From the NCBI RefSeq assembly GCF_004770895.1, contig NZ_RQHS01000016.1, positions 62,001 to 126,000 of the forward strand: 64,000 bases of DNA. The letters run 5' to 3'. The notes below the pieces were generated by a model. It saw nothing but the letters and a program-made list of their open reading frames with translations. It ran no database searches and was not told the origin of the DNA. The stretch's first letter is position 1; each line of letters starts with the position of its first letter. This document shows positions 44,812 through 53,719 of the stretch, piece by piece. This stretch comes from Leptospira dzoumogneensis. GTDB lineage: Bacteria; Spirochaetota; Leptospiria; Leptospirales; Leptospiraceae. Both the position numbers and the translations under genes were made by a program.

Positions 44812-47800
44812 TTTCCATAAGATAATAAGCGGCAGGAACTACCACCAAAGTGATCAATGTGGAAACGATCAAACCGCCTAAAATGGTGATCGCCATCGGG
44901 ATCCTAGTTTCCGCTCCCGGGCCCAAAGCCAAAGCGGGAGGAATAGCGGCCGCAATCGAAGAGAATGTTGTCATAAGCACCGGCCTCAAACGGACGGGGC
45001 ACCCGATACGGATCGCATCCGCAATATTCTTCCCTTCACTTCTGACATGATTCACGAATTCCACCAGAAGAATTGAGTTCTTCTTCACAAGTCCCAAAAG
45101 TAAGATCAATCCTATAAAGCTGTACATATTGAAGGACTGCCCTGCAATGAAAAGAGCGATTAACGCTCCCGAAAAGCTGAAAGGCATGGAAAGAAGAATG
45201 TAAAAAGGCTGCTTCAAACTATTGAACTGGCTCGCTAAGATCATAAATGACATTATGATCCCCAAGATCAAAGCACCGGATAAACTGGACTGCGACTCGG
45301 AAGCAGTTTTTGCAGAACCGGTAACTTCTACATGATAACCTTCCGGAAGCATTTCTTTTGCGATACGGATTACTTCATTCGTAGCCCAGGTCTGTCCTTT
45401 TTCCTTAGGAGGGTTTCCGAAAATTTTAATGGATCTATCTCGGTTCACTCTTGTGATATTTTTAAGAGTGTTTGTTGCCTGAAGGACCAATACATCTTTC
45501 AAACGAACGATCTCTCCGTAAGTGTTTCGGACACCTATGTTCGGAATGATATCCGTGCTTTCACCTTTATCCTTGTCTATCTTGACTCTGACATCGAAAC
45601 TTCTACCATTCTCGGTAAAACGACTTACGTTACGTCCTCCCATCAAAGGTCCGATCGTATTTCCGATATTCGCCATACTCACACCACGAACTGCGGCAGC
45701 TTCTCTATTCGGAAGGATTTTAACCTCAGGTTGCCCGGAAACGTAATCAGTATCAATATCCAAAATCGTTTTAGAAGAATCTAATTTTTCACGGATAGAA
45801 TCCGAAAGTTTCGCAAGTGTGGCCCAATCCGGTCCGGTCAGAACTAATTCGACGGGATAACCTCTTCCCGCACTAAAACCTCTCTGAGAAAGATCTTGGA
45901 CCGAGAATTTTGCTTCAGGCACAAGCTCTTTCAGATCTTTCCTGAATTCCATAAACACTTCGGATTGAGTGATCTCTCTTCCTGTTTTTTTGCTCTTAGG
46001 ACGATTCCCCATATCCTTCATAGTAACGAAAAACATAGCGGTATTGGATTCAGTGCCTCCCATACCTCCTATATTACTCATATATTTTTCTACGATTGGG
46101 CGGGAGCTGAGGTAATTCTCCACCTTCTTCATTGCTTCGTCTGTACGAATGATAGAAGAACCGATAGGCATTTTTGCTCGAACGATAAATCTTCCCATAT
46201 CCTGAGGAGGAATGAACTCCTTCTTCAATAAGAACAAAAAGATAATGGAAAATGCAAAAAATAGAACGGAAGAAACGATCACTGTTCCGGGTTTACGAAT
46301 TACAAATTCCAAAACTCTACCATAAACTCTTTCGGAGAATTGAAGAAAATTCTCTATGACTGGATCCATTCTTTTGAAGAATGAAAAACGATCCGCAGTG
46401 TTCTTTAATTTAGAGAATAGAGTATCCGCAGGTAAGGTAAACGGAGACTTGGATTTTTGTTTTTTCTGAGCCTCTTTACTTTCCCTATAACGAGAAGCTC
46501 TCATCGGAGTAAAACTCAACGCTTCAAAAAGAGAAAGTGCGACCGCTACTGAAACGGTAACTCCGAATTCCAAAAAGTAACGGCCGATGATCCCGGACAT
46601 AAATGCAACCGGAAGAAAGATCGCAATAATTGCGAGTGTCGCGGCTAACGCAGCAAATCTGATCTCTGACGCTCCGTCCAACGAAGCTTGGAACCAGGTT
46701 TTACCGGATTCTCTATGCCTGCTGATATTCTCCAGCACCATGATCGCATCGTCCACGACTATACCAGTCGCTAAAGAAAGACCAAGCAATGTGAATGTAT
46801 TTAATGTAAATCCGGCAAAGTATAGGATCAAAAAAGTTCCCATAACGGAAGTAGGGATCGCAAGAAGAACGTTCCAAGTGCTGCTCCAATTCCCTAAGAA
46901 CAATCTACATACGATTCCCGTAAGCACCGCAGAAAGGATTAGAGTAAAAACTAATTCATGGACCGAATCCCTGATAAAAGTAGTATTATCATTGGAGACA
47001 TTCAGTTCGAATCCGGGAGGAAGAGTGGGTCTCAGATCTTCTAACTTCTCCTTTACCAAGTCTCCTACTTCTACGGCGTTTGCACCTTTGATCTTTTTGA
47101 TCCCGAGACCAACGGCAGAAACTCCGTTAAATCTGGAAATCCTTCTGATCTCATCCAGTCCATCTTCTATCTTAGAAACTTCTCTCAAGCGTACCGGACG
47201 GAACATCGCGGCACCACTTCTGGAGTTGATATATATATTAGAAAATTGTTCTACAGTTGGAACGTCTCCCACTGCTCTTAAAGAAACTTCGGAAAGTTTA
47301 TTTTGTACTCTTCCGGAAGGAACTTCTATATTCTGTTCCGTTAATGTATTGATGATATCATTTACCGTAAGTTCCGCTCTCAAAAGTCGGATCGGATCCA
47401 AGAAGACGTTGATCGTGCGATCTACATAACCGCCGAGTATGATCTCACCTACTCCTGGAATTTCCTGGAACTTATCTTTGAGCCTGGTCTTAACGAAAAC
47501 CATCTTCTCCTGATCGGTTCTATTCGGAGCGGTTAATGCGACCCAGATAATCGGTTGGTCATCCGGATTGGATTTCATGATGATCGCAGGATCCAGATCA
47601 TCCGGAAGTTTATTACTTACCTGAGCGATCTTAGTTTGGATCTCTTGTACCGCGACGTCCACGTCCCGTTTGAGCTCCAATTCCACAGTGATCGTAGCGG
47701 AACCGTCGGTGGATACGGAACGGACTTCTACCACACCTTGGACAGTCATTAGAACTTCTTCGATAGGATCGACTACGTCAGTCTCCATAACTTGAGCGTT

Positions 47801-47962
47801 TGCTCCGGTCAAGTTGAGAGTAACGTTCACGATCGGGAAGTCCACGTCTGGCATCTGAGAAAGACCCATACGGGAGAAGCCGATACTTCCCAGCAGGATG
47901 ATAGCAGCCATCATCATCCATGCGAAAATTGGATTGCGAATAGAAACCTCGGAAAGCTTCAA
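44780..47962 (-). CDS. RND efflux pump, AcrB/HAE1 family permease
   Basis: 1060 residues, full length. Twelve membrane helices in the usual 1+5+1+5 pattern; GLSLATGIVVDDAIMVLENI carries the two conserved Asp of the proton relay in helix 4. N-terminal SIRNPIFAWMMMAAIILLG is typical. Pumps drugs, solvents or lipids from the periplasm outward. The TolC gene follows, but there is no membrane-fusion protein gene on either side; birA is divergent upstream. Confidence 0.92.
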   Translation of the reverse strand: MKLSEVSIRNPIFAWMMMAAIILLGSIGFSRMGLSQMPDVDFPIVNVTLNLTGANAQVMETDVVDPIEEVLMTVQGVVEVRSVSTDGSATITVELELKRDVDVAVQEIQTKIAQVSNKLPDDLDPAIIMKSNPDDQPIIWVALTAPNRTDQEKMVFVKTRLKDKFQEIPGVGEIILGGYVDRTINVFLDPIRLLRAELTVNDIINTLTEQNIEVPSGRVQNKLSEVSLRAVGDVPTVEQFSNIYINSRSGAAMFRPVRLREVSKIEDGLDEIRRISRFNGVSAVGLGIKKIKGANAVEVGDLVKEKLEDLRPTLPPGFELNVSNDNTTFIRDSVHELVFTLILSAVLTGIVCRLFLGNWSSTWNVLLAIPTSVMGTFLILYFAGFTLNTFTLLGLSLATGIVVDDAIMVLENISRHRESGKTWFQASLDGASEIRFAALAATLAIIAIFLPVAFMSGIIGRYFLEFGVTVSVAVALSLFEALSFTPMRASRYRESKEAQKKQKSKSPFTLPADTLFSKLKNTADRFSFFKRMDPVIENFLQFSERVYGRVLEFVIRKPGTVIVSSVLFFAFSIIFLFLLKKEFIPPQDMGRFIVRAKMPIGSSIIRTDEAMKKVENYLSSRPIVEKYMSNIGGMGGTESNTAMFFVTMKDMGNRPKSKKTGREITQSEVFMEFRKDLKELVPEAKFSVQDLSQRGFSAGRGYPVELVLTGPDWATLAKLSDSIREKLDSSKTILDIDTDYVSGQPEVKILPNREAAAVRGVSMANIGNTIGPLMGGRNVSRFTENGRSFDVRVKIDKDKGESTDIIPNIGVRNTYGEIVRLKDVLVLQATNTLKNITRVNRDRSIKIFGNPPKEKGQTWATNEVIRIAKEMLPEGYHVEVTGSAKTASESQSSLSGALILGIIMSFMILASQFNSLKQPFYILLSMPFSFSGALIALFIAGQSFNMYSFIGLILLLGLVKKNSILLVEFVNHVRSEGKNIADAIRIGCPVRLRPVLMTTFSSIAAAIPPALALGPGAETRIPMAITILGGLIVSTLITLVVVPAAYYLMENEKDEVRRYS

Positions 47963-48087
47963 AGGAACCTCTTTCTATATGTATTTGTAGGGAGGGATTT
48001 TTGTTTCCTTATAGGACCTGCCTTTTTCGGGCAAGTGCCAGATTTTTTCTTGTCCGAAGGACCGGAAAAGTGTACTAAACAGAACTC

Positions 48088-48837
48088 ATGTCGTTTCAAT
48101 TATTGGATCCCGAAAAAGGAATATTTCTCTCAGAAGCAGGTTCCACGAATACCATCTTAAAAGGAAAGGAATTCCCACCAGGGTCCTGGATCCTAGCGGA
48201 TTTTCAATCTTCCGGAAGGGGAAGAAAGGGCAAAACCTGGAGTATATTGGGAGAAGAGCCTTTTATTTTTTCGGGTAAATTTTCCTCTAATTCTAACCTA
48301 TCCTCTCCCGGGCTGTTCTCCTTATATGTCGGGGTCGCAGTAGCAAAGGCGATTTTGTCCGTATATCCTTCTGCCAGTAAAAAAGATCTTAGGATCAAAT
48401 GGCCGAATGATATCTATTTAAACGGAAAAAAAGTCTGCGGTATACTGATCGAAACGGAAAAAGAAGGAGAAGTTTGGGACTGGATCCTTGGGATCGGGGC
48501 CAATCTTTACGGCACCGAAATTCCGGAATATCTGAGTGATGCAGGGTTCGTTACTGATGATCAAAACGAAAAAGGAAGAAGGAACCGATTTTTAGAAACA
48601 TTACTTCCTCTTCTGAACGATGCAGTATTAGCGATCTCGGATGGAGAAAAAAGGATAGAATTCATCAATGAAAAACTTCTCTGGAAGGGAGAAACCATTG
48701 CCTGGACGGAAAGTGGAGAACAAAAAACCGCAACTCTATTGGGAGTAAATGAAGAAGGAAAATTATTAGCCCGGACCTCGGTCGGAAACATGGTCGAATT
48801 CATTGACAGCCCCGAGGATTTTAGGTCCTTGGGATAG
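48088..48837 (+). CDS. birA: Biotin-[acetyl-CoA-carboxylase] ligase
   Basis: 249 residues, class I: it lacks the N-terminal DNA-binding domain, so it is a ligase only. [13 protein letters not shown] is the biotinyl-AMP loop and [20 protein letters not shown] the catalytic core; a short C-terminal SH3-like domain follows. Attaches biotin to carrier proteins. First gene of a birA-coaX-crcB run; coaX begins one base after its stop. Confidence 0.9.
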   Translation: MSFQLLDPEKGIFLSEAGSTNTILKGKEFPPGSWILADFQSSGRGRKGKTWSILGEEPFIFSGKFSSNSNLSSPGLFSLYVGVAVAKAILSVYPSASKKDLRIKWPNDIYLNGKKVCGILIETEKEGEVWDWILGIGANLYGTEIPEYLSDAGFVTDDQNEKGRRNRFLETLLPLLNDAVLAISDGEKRIEFINEKLLWKGETIAWTESGEQKTATLLGVNEEGKLLARTSVGNMVEFIDSPEDFRSLG

Positions 48838-48838
48838 A

Positions 48839-49615
48839 ATGATCCTAGTAATCGACGTTGGGAATACCAACACGGTCTTCGGTATTTATAAGAACGGTTC
48901 CAAAGAGCCGATTTTCCATAGAAGAACAGTTACTCGAAGAGATAGAACTTCCGACGAAATGGGGCTTTATCTCAAAGGTTTCCTCCGAGAATTCGAAATA
49001 GACAGCAGCCAAATTGTCGGCGGGATCTATTCTTCCGTGGTTCCTCAGTTGAATCCGATCATAGAAAGAATGATCCATGATTGGTTCCAGATCGAACCGA
49101 TCAGAGTTCAGTATCAGATGAAGCTGCCATTCGGGATCAAGTATCCTCGTCCTTTCGAGATAGGCGCAGACAGATTGGTGAACGCTGCTGCCGCAGTAAA
49201 GGATCATCCGGGAAAATCAATCATCATTGATTTGGGAACAGCCACCACATTCTGCGTAGTAGATGATACTCCTGATTATTTGGGAGGAGTGATCGCTCCA
49301 GGGCTTAAAGGTTCCATGGATGCTTTGACTAGAAATACCGCACAACTTCCTCCGATCGTATTCCAAGCTCCTTCTAAAATATTAGGAGATTCTACTATAG
49401 AATCCATTCAGGCAGGATTCTTTTTCGGATGGATAGGTCTTTTAGAAGGTATTATCAAAGAAGTTAGAGCGGCTCACGGAAACGATTATAGAGTGATCGG
49501 TACCGGCGGACTTGTGACTACGATCCACGCAGCAAATCCTAAAATTTTCGATAAGATAGAACCTCTGCTTACTTTAAGAGGACTACAAATATTATACGAA
49601 GATAATGCTAAATGA
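48839..49615 (+). CDS. coaX: Type III pantothenate kinase
   Basis: 258 residues from ATG 48839 with GGGA upstream; an in-frame start at 48803 is inside birA and rejected. [17 protein letters not shown] (phosphate loop), [11 protein letters not shown] and [14 protein letters not shown] are the family motifs. Phosphorylates pantothenate in coenzyme A synthesis. Overlaps crcB by four bases (ATGA). Confidence 0.93.
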   Translation: MILVIDVGNTNTVFGIYKNGSKEPIFHRRTVTRRDRTSDEMGLYLKGFLREFEIDSSQIVGGIYSSVVPQLNPIIERMIHDWFQIEPIRVQYQMKLPFGIKYPRPFEIGADRLVNAAAAVKDHPGKSIIIDLGTATTFCVVDDTPDYLGGVIAPGLKGSMDALTRNTAQLPPIVFQAPSKILGDSTIESIQAGFFFGWIGLLEGIIKEVRAAHGNDYRVIGTGGLVTTIHAANPKIFDKIEPLLTLRGLQILYEDNAK

Positions 49616-49968
49616 ATTTTTTGATCGTAGGGTTAGGAGGATTGTTAGGATCAATTTGTAGATATATGATATCTCAAACGATCCCGAAAGAATCCGGCCC
49701 ATTTCCTCTTTCCACATTTACAGTAAATATACTAGGCTCTCTGCTAATTGGAATATTTTACGGATTATCTCAGGGAAAAATTTCGGAAGAAGTGCGGCTA
49801 TTTACAACCGTCGGATTTTGCGGAGGATTCACAACCTTTTCCGCTTTCGCTTTAGAAAACCTAAAACTACTCCAATCAGGGAACTATTTTAGTTTTTTTG
49901 CATATATACTGCTTAGCACGACAATTTGTATTATTGCCGTGCTATTGGGAGTATATTTAAGTAAATAA
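49612..49968 (+). CDS. crcB: Fluoride channel CrcB/FluC
   Basis: 118 residues, four membrane helices. [13 protein letters not shown] at the N-terminus and [16 protein letters not shown] with the central break and phenylalanines are diagnostic. Works as a dual-topology dimer exporting fluoride. Translationally coupled to coaX. No fluoride riboswitch was seen upstream. Confidence 0.92.
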   Translation: MNFLIVGLGGLLGSICRYMISQTIPKESGPFPLSTFTVNILGSLLIGIFYGLSQGKISEEVRLFTTVGFCGGFTTFSAFALENLKLLQSGNYFSFFAYILLSTTICIIAVLLGVYLSK

Positions 49969-49981
49969 GAAAAGATCTGTC

Positions 49982-50572
49982 TTAAGGAAGCTTAATCTCT
50001 TTTTTAACGCCGCCTTTAGAGCCCTCTAAAGTTTTAGTCTCCGGATCGATCTCTGAAAGTGAATCGTATTCGATTGGAACGATTACTTTTCCGGTTTTAT
50101 CGATGAGACCGTATTTTCCGCCTTCGATCGTCGAATGTTCTCCGTCGCTAACGGACTTACAATCGTTACAAACTTTAGAAAAACCTTGGTGGATCTGAAA
50201 AGCAAAATCGTAATTCGCCGCGATTATCTTCTTACAAGAAGAATCGAAAAATCCGAATTTAGAATTTTCTACAAATCGAGCCAAACCTTCCGAAAATTCG
50301 TCCGGTCCATTGTCGAAAGCAAAAACGTTCAATAGAACCTCATTCTGAGGATCGATACAGATCCATCCGCCCTTGCCGAAAGAAAAACCTACACCATTCT
50401 CATTAAAATCGTAAGCAATTGAATATTGAGGAGAAATTTGGACTTTCCCATTCTGGTCCTTATACCCGTAAACATCATTCTCTTCGAAAGCAGTTAACTG
50501 CAATTTTTTAGAGCAGAACGCAAGAAGAGGCAAAAAAGCCAAAATCACTAAAAGGTAAATTTTTCGATCCAT
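49982..50572 (-). CDS. WG-repeat lipoprotein
   Basis: 196 residues. Lipobox LLAFC at Cys20. WG (KWG)-type repeats: YGYKDQNGKVQISPQYSIAY, ARFVENSKFGFFDSSCKKII and YGLIDKTGKVIVPIEYDSL. Such beta-propeller-like repeats usually mediate binding. Lies 15 bp after ruvC on the same strand. Confidence 0.75.
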   Translation of the reverse strand: MDRKIYLLVILAFLPLLAFCSKKLQLTAFEENDVYGYKDQNGKVQISPQYSIAYDFNENGVGFSFGKGGWICIDPQNEVLLNVFAFDNGPDEFSEGLARFVENSKFGFFDSSCKKIIAANYDFAFQIHQGFSKVCNDCKSVSDGEHSTIEGGKYGLIDKTGKVIVPIEYDSLSEIDPETKTLEGSKGGVKKEIKLP

Positions 50573-50587
50573 AGATCCTCCAATATA

Positions 50588-51076
50588 TCATTTATTTCTA
50601 AAAGAGCCGCTCATCGCGAAACCTACATATGCAGACGCAATGGCATCCCAAGAATCATCATGCCCGGTCAAATTTTCGAGGCCTAAAAGAAGTTTTAAAG
50701 CTGCTTTAATATCTTTTTTGTCCGCGGTGCCGCTGCCTGTGGTCCCTTTTTTTATCTGAGAAGCGGTCGGCTCGACCAAAGGAATATTATGCTCTCCTAA
50801 TGTAAGTAAGACAACTCCTCTCGCCTCATAAACTCTTGCGGCAGTCGTTCTATTCTTTGCGAAAAATAATTCTTCCACAGAAGCAAGATCAGGATGATAT
50901 TCATCCAAGATCGCGTCCAACTGTCTTCGAATAGCGATTAAATTGACAGGACTTTTTGTTCCGCTTGGAACTTCTATCGTGCCGTAAGTGAGAACACGAA
51001 TTACAGACTTATCTTTTTGGAGAACGGAATAACCTAGACGATGGGACCCAGGGTCTATTCCTAAAATTTTCACCAA
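50588..51076 (-). CDS. ruvC: Holliday junction resolvase RuvC
   Basis: 162 residues. [13 protein letters not shown] with Asp7, [11 protein letters not shown] with the catalytic Glu, and [12 protein letters not shown] with the C-terminal acidic residues. Cleaves Holliday junctions. No ruvA or ruvB adjoins it. Confidence 0.92.
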   Translation of the reverse strand: MVKILGIDPGSHRLGYSVLQKDKSVIRVLTYGTIEVPSGTKSPVNLIAIRRQLDAILDEYHPDLASVEELFFAKNRTTAARVYEARGVVLLTLGEHNIPLVEPTASQIKKGTTGSGTADKKDIKAALKLLLGLENLTGHDDSWDAIASAYVGFAMSGSFRNK

Positions 51077-51099
51077 AAAGACTCCTTGAGTTTAAATTT

Positions 51100-51115
51100 T
51101 GTAGGAAGTCCTACA
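51100..51115. repeat. 16-nt palindromic repeat
   Basis: TGTAGGAAGTCCTACA, arms GTAGGA/TCCTAC, just upstream of ruvC. Confidence 0.8.
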
Positions 51116-51247
51116 TGGGGCAAGGGGCGCCCCCGCCCGGCTTCGGGTGGGGGGAGTGGCCCGTGGGAGAGCAATTCCCCTCTATCACAAATTCCTCAAA
51201 CCGGCAACCTCATTTCCTTGCACAAGACCTTGTTGGAATTCCAACAA
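51116..51247 (+). repeat. Composite intergenic repeat, copy 1
   Basis: GC-rich block (51116-51180, e.g. CCCCGCCCGGCTTCGGGTGG), then TATCACAA at 51183-51190 and, 47 bp on, TTGTTGGAATTCCAACAA (51230-51247). TATCACAA and the palindrome are spaced exactly as at 52719 and 52766. Frames across it give low-complexity peptides and are judged non-coding. Confidence 0.7.
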
Positions 51248-51314
51248 AACTCCGCTGGTCACCGATCCCGGAAAAGAAGAAGTCGAAGAAAAAATTCCCC
51301 GACTTCTAAGAATT

Positions 51315-52064
51315 TCAGCCGAATTCTTTCTCTAATTCCGGAGAAAGTTCGAAGTTGGAGTTCACACCTTGGACATCATCGTGACCTTCTAAGTTGTCGA
51401 TCAGCTTCATTACTTTTTCTGCAACCTCTTTGTCGGAAACTTCTGCACCGACTAAGGCCACAAACTTGATCTCGGACTCTTCCGATTTGATCCCTTTATC
51501 ATTCAAAGCAGTTTGGACTGCTTCATAATCATCCGGAGAAGTTACCACTCTGAAAACTTCTCCCTCGTTCTGAACGTCTTCAGCACCTGCGCCGACTGCT
51601 AATTCGAATAATTCCTCTTCGGAAATTTGATCGGAAGGAATTACGATAATACCCTTTCTTTCGAAAAGACGACTAACGCTGCCTGTAGTCGCCAAAGAAC
51701 CGCCCAGCTTAGTAAGGATACTTTTGATCTCCGGAGTGGTCCTGGTTTTTTTATCAGTTACAGCTTCCACCATGATCGCTGTTCCGCCCGGCCCAAAACA
51801 TTCATAAAGGCATTCTTCATATACAACGCCTTCCAATTCTCCGGTTCCCTTTTTGATCGCCCTATCGATATTGTCTTTAGGCATGTTGCTGGCTTTCGCC
51901 TTCAATACTGCGAGTCTAAGTCTCGGATTGGTATTAATGTCCCCTCCGCCCATACGTGCCGCAACAGTGATCTCCTTGACCACCTTAGTGAAAATCGCCC
52001 CTCTTTTAGAATCGATAGCGTCCTTTTTGCGTTTAATCGTTGCCCACTTACTATGCCCGGACAT
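51315..52064 (-). CDS. YebC/PmpR-family (TACO1) protein
   Basis: 249 residues. The N-terminus [20 protein letters not shown] is diagnostic; [20 protein letters not shown] follows. Family members act in translation of poly-proline-rich proteins and/or as transcription regulators. ruvC lies beyond a repeat cluster downstream. Confidence 0.92.
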   Translation of the reverse strand: MSGHSKWATIKRKKDAIDSKRGAIFTKVVKEITVAARMGGGDINTNPRLRLAVLKAKASNMPKDNIDRAIKKGTGELEGVVYEECLYECFGPGGTAIMVEAVTDKKTRTTPEIKSILTKLGGSLATTGSVSRLFERKGIIVIPSDQISEEELFELAVGAGAEDVQNEGEVFRVVTSPDDYEAVQTALNDKGIKSEESEIKFVALVGAEVSDKEVAEKVMKLIDNLEGHDDVQGVNSNFELSPELEKEFG

Positions 52065-52380
52065 CAGATTTCCCCTTATATTTAAGAATAGATCGGTTTA
52101 AAAAATATATAAGATCAAAAGCAGGAAAGTCGGCCTAAAACCGGTCCCACTTTTTCAACAAAACCCGGTTTTTCCAGTCTGTCCATCCTTTTTGGCCTTC
52201 CCCATTCCTTGAAGAAATCCAGGCCAAAAACCGGATCCTTCTAACAAACTCTAAGCCAGCCAACCCAACAAAGACTCCCAAATCCCTACCGGGCTAAAGC
52301 CGGAAAAAACCAAAAAGAATATTATAAATTCATAAAATTCTTTCAGGAAAGATCCGGGCGGCTCCTCGTAAAACTCGGAT

Positions 52381-52453
52381 CGCGCTGCTACGGGTTCGCG
52401 CAAAACGCTCATCCGGGCAGGCCCGGACTAAAGCCCTGCGCATCGCTGCCGCG
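52381..52453 (-). repeat. Dispersed GC-rich repeat, copy B
   Basis: 73 bp; the reverse complement matches 9902-9976 at about 90%, with changes in a hairpin loop and the linker. The two hairpins are preserved (GGGCAGGCCC; CGCGC/GCGCG). Confidence 0.85.
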
Positions 52454-52481
52454 AATTCTAAGAGAAAGATCTACCATGTAA

Positions 52482-52510
52482 GGGGACTCTTTTTTAAAAA
52501 AAGAGTCCCC
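52482..52510. terminator. 29-nt palindrome, possible bidirectional terminator
   Basis: GGGGACTC, a run of T, a run of A, GAGTCCCC: arms of 13-14 bp with internal T/A tract. Could fold to a strong hairpin on either strand. No gene ends near it. Confidence 0.5.
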
Positions 52511-52763
52511 ACCCTGCTTTGGGCGGGGGCCGGTCTGGCGGTACATAAAAAAACTTTCGATCAAACGGATCGCGTTGATTTCATCTTTGAACTCGTTTGA
52601 CTTCGTTTTACTCAGTCGCCACCCTTCGGGTTTTTCGCTTCCTATGGGTCGCTCAAAAAGTCGCTGCGAAGGGGGCCGGTCCGGTGGTACCCGCAAACCC
52701 GCACTCATTCACTGCCCGTATCACAATTCCAAACGAAAATCAACCAATTTCTCCCCTACAATC

Positions 52764-52783
52764 CATGTTGGAATTCCAACATG
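52764..52783. repeat. 20-nt perfect palindrome
   Basis: CATGTTGGAATTCCAACATG, containing the TGTTGGAATTCCAACA core at 52766-52781. Confidence 0.85.
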
Positions 52784-52881
52784 ATTTCTACTTGCAAAAC
52801 AAATTCCGAACTTTCTCCACCTTTCTTATGTTTCGCATAACGTATAACAGCCTGTCACTCGGGCTTGTACAAAAACTCAAG

Positions 52882-52895
52882 TGTTATTAATAACA
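52882..52895. promoter_or_regulatory. Palindrome upstream of the LytTR regulator
   Basis: TGTTATTAATAACA, perfect, about 95 bp upstream of the regulator start, in an AT-rich stretch; a candidate operator. Confidence 0.4.
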
Positions 52896-52990
52896 ATTGT
52901 TTTACATAAAACGATCCATTCGTCCCCCGATGCGATCTCTTTGTCCCTAATAAATTGACTAGTTTTAAAACCTGGAGTAAACTCCCGCGT

Positions 52991-53719
52991 ATGCGAATCC
53001 TAATCGTAGAAGATGATATATTGTCCTCTCGCTGTTTGGAAATTTTAGCGAAAGAATTTTTGACTGAAAGGATACAAAGTATCCATACAGTTTCCGATCC
53101 GGAATCTGCAGCGGAATTTATACGCAAAAATCCTTTGGATCTATTATTCTTGGATATAAATCTACAAGGGAAAACTGGCTTTAAACTTTTAGAAATAGAA
53201 AGCAGAAGTTTTTTCCAAACGATCATAGTATCTTCTGAAAGAGACAATGCAGTAAAAGCTTTCGAGTTTTCAGTGTTGGATTTCCTACCAAAACCGATCA
53301 CGAGAGAAAGATTCGGAATTTCTATCCAAAGATATCTTTCTTCTCATCCTAATATATTTTCTCCAAAAGGAATTCCTCTCAAAAAAGAAGAAGGGATCAA
53401 TCTTATCGAACCTGGGAATATAATATTCGCAAGATCTGAAAGAAATTACGCTAGATTATTTACCAAAGACGGAAGCGTGGAGAAGGTCAGAAAAACATTA
53501 GACCAACTCCAAAAAGATCTGGAAGCACATGGATTTTTCAGAGCCCACAGAAGTTACCTGGTTCGATTAGAAGAAGTCAAAAAGATCTTATTCAAAACGC
53601 CGACTACCTATCGACTCTTACTTCATACGGATCATAGTATCCCCGTTAGTCGATCACAAGGAAGTAAACTCCTATCTTTATTCAAAAATTCAAATCTTAA
53701 GGTTTTAGGTCTGCCGTGA
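52991..53719 (+). CDS. LytTR-family response regulator
   Basis: 242 residues from ATG 52991 (an earlier in-frame TTG at 52955 is not favoured). Receiver domain: Glu7-Asp8-Asp9, phospho-acceptor Asp55 in LLFLDINLQG, Lys101 in LPKPI. The LytTR DNA-binding domain follows (IIFARSERNYARLFTKDG; FFRAHRSYLVRLEEV). Overlaps the kinase gene by four bases, so the two form one two-component system. Confidence 0.88.
   Translation: MRILIVEDDILSSRCLEILAKEFLTERIQSIHTVSDPESAAEFIRKNPLDLLFLDINLQGKTGFKLLEIESRSFFQTIIVSSERDNAVKAFEFSVLDFLPKPITRERFGISIQRYLSSHPNIFSPKGIPLKKEEGINLIEPGNIIFARSERNYARLFTKDGSVEKVRKTLDQLQKDLEAHGFFRAHRSYLVRLEEVKKILFKTPTTYRLLLHTDHSIPVSRSQGSKLLSLFKNSNLKVLGLP

Larger units (their letters stand above)
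52065..52990. other. 926-bp repeat-rich non-coding region
   Basis: No intact gene. Contents: CCGGTTT-type short inverted repeats at 52138-52175, dispersed repeat copy B (52381-52453), a 29-nt palindrome (52482-52510), two copies of GGGGGCCGGTCyGGyGGTAC (52525-52544 and 52672-52691), TATCACAA at 52719, a 20-nt palindrome (52764-52783) and TGTTATTAATAACA (52882-52895), the latter ahead of the response regulator. Reading frames across the region are low-complexity and likely spurious. Confidence 0.7.

Noticed and set aside
51086..51469. Plus-strand frames after ruvC
   Set aside because: Pro/Gly/Ser-rich translations of a GC-rich repeat and of the reverse strand of yebC; they end in the palindrome-coded VGIPT.
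52409..52890. Several frames in the yebC-regulator gap
   Set aside because: All cross repeats or palindromes, overlap one another on both strands and have no recognisable motif.
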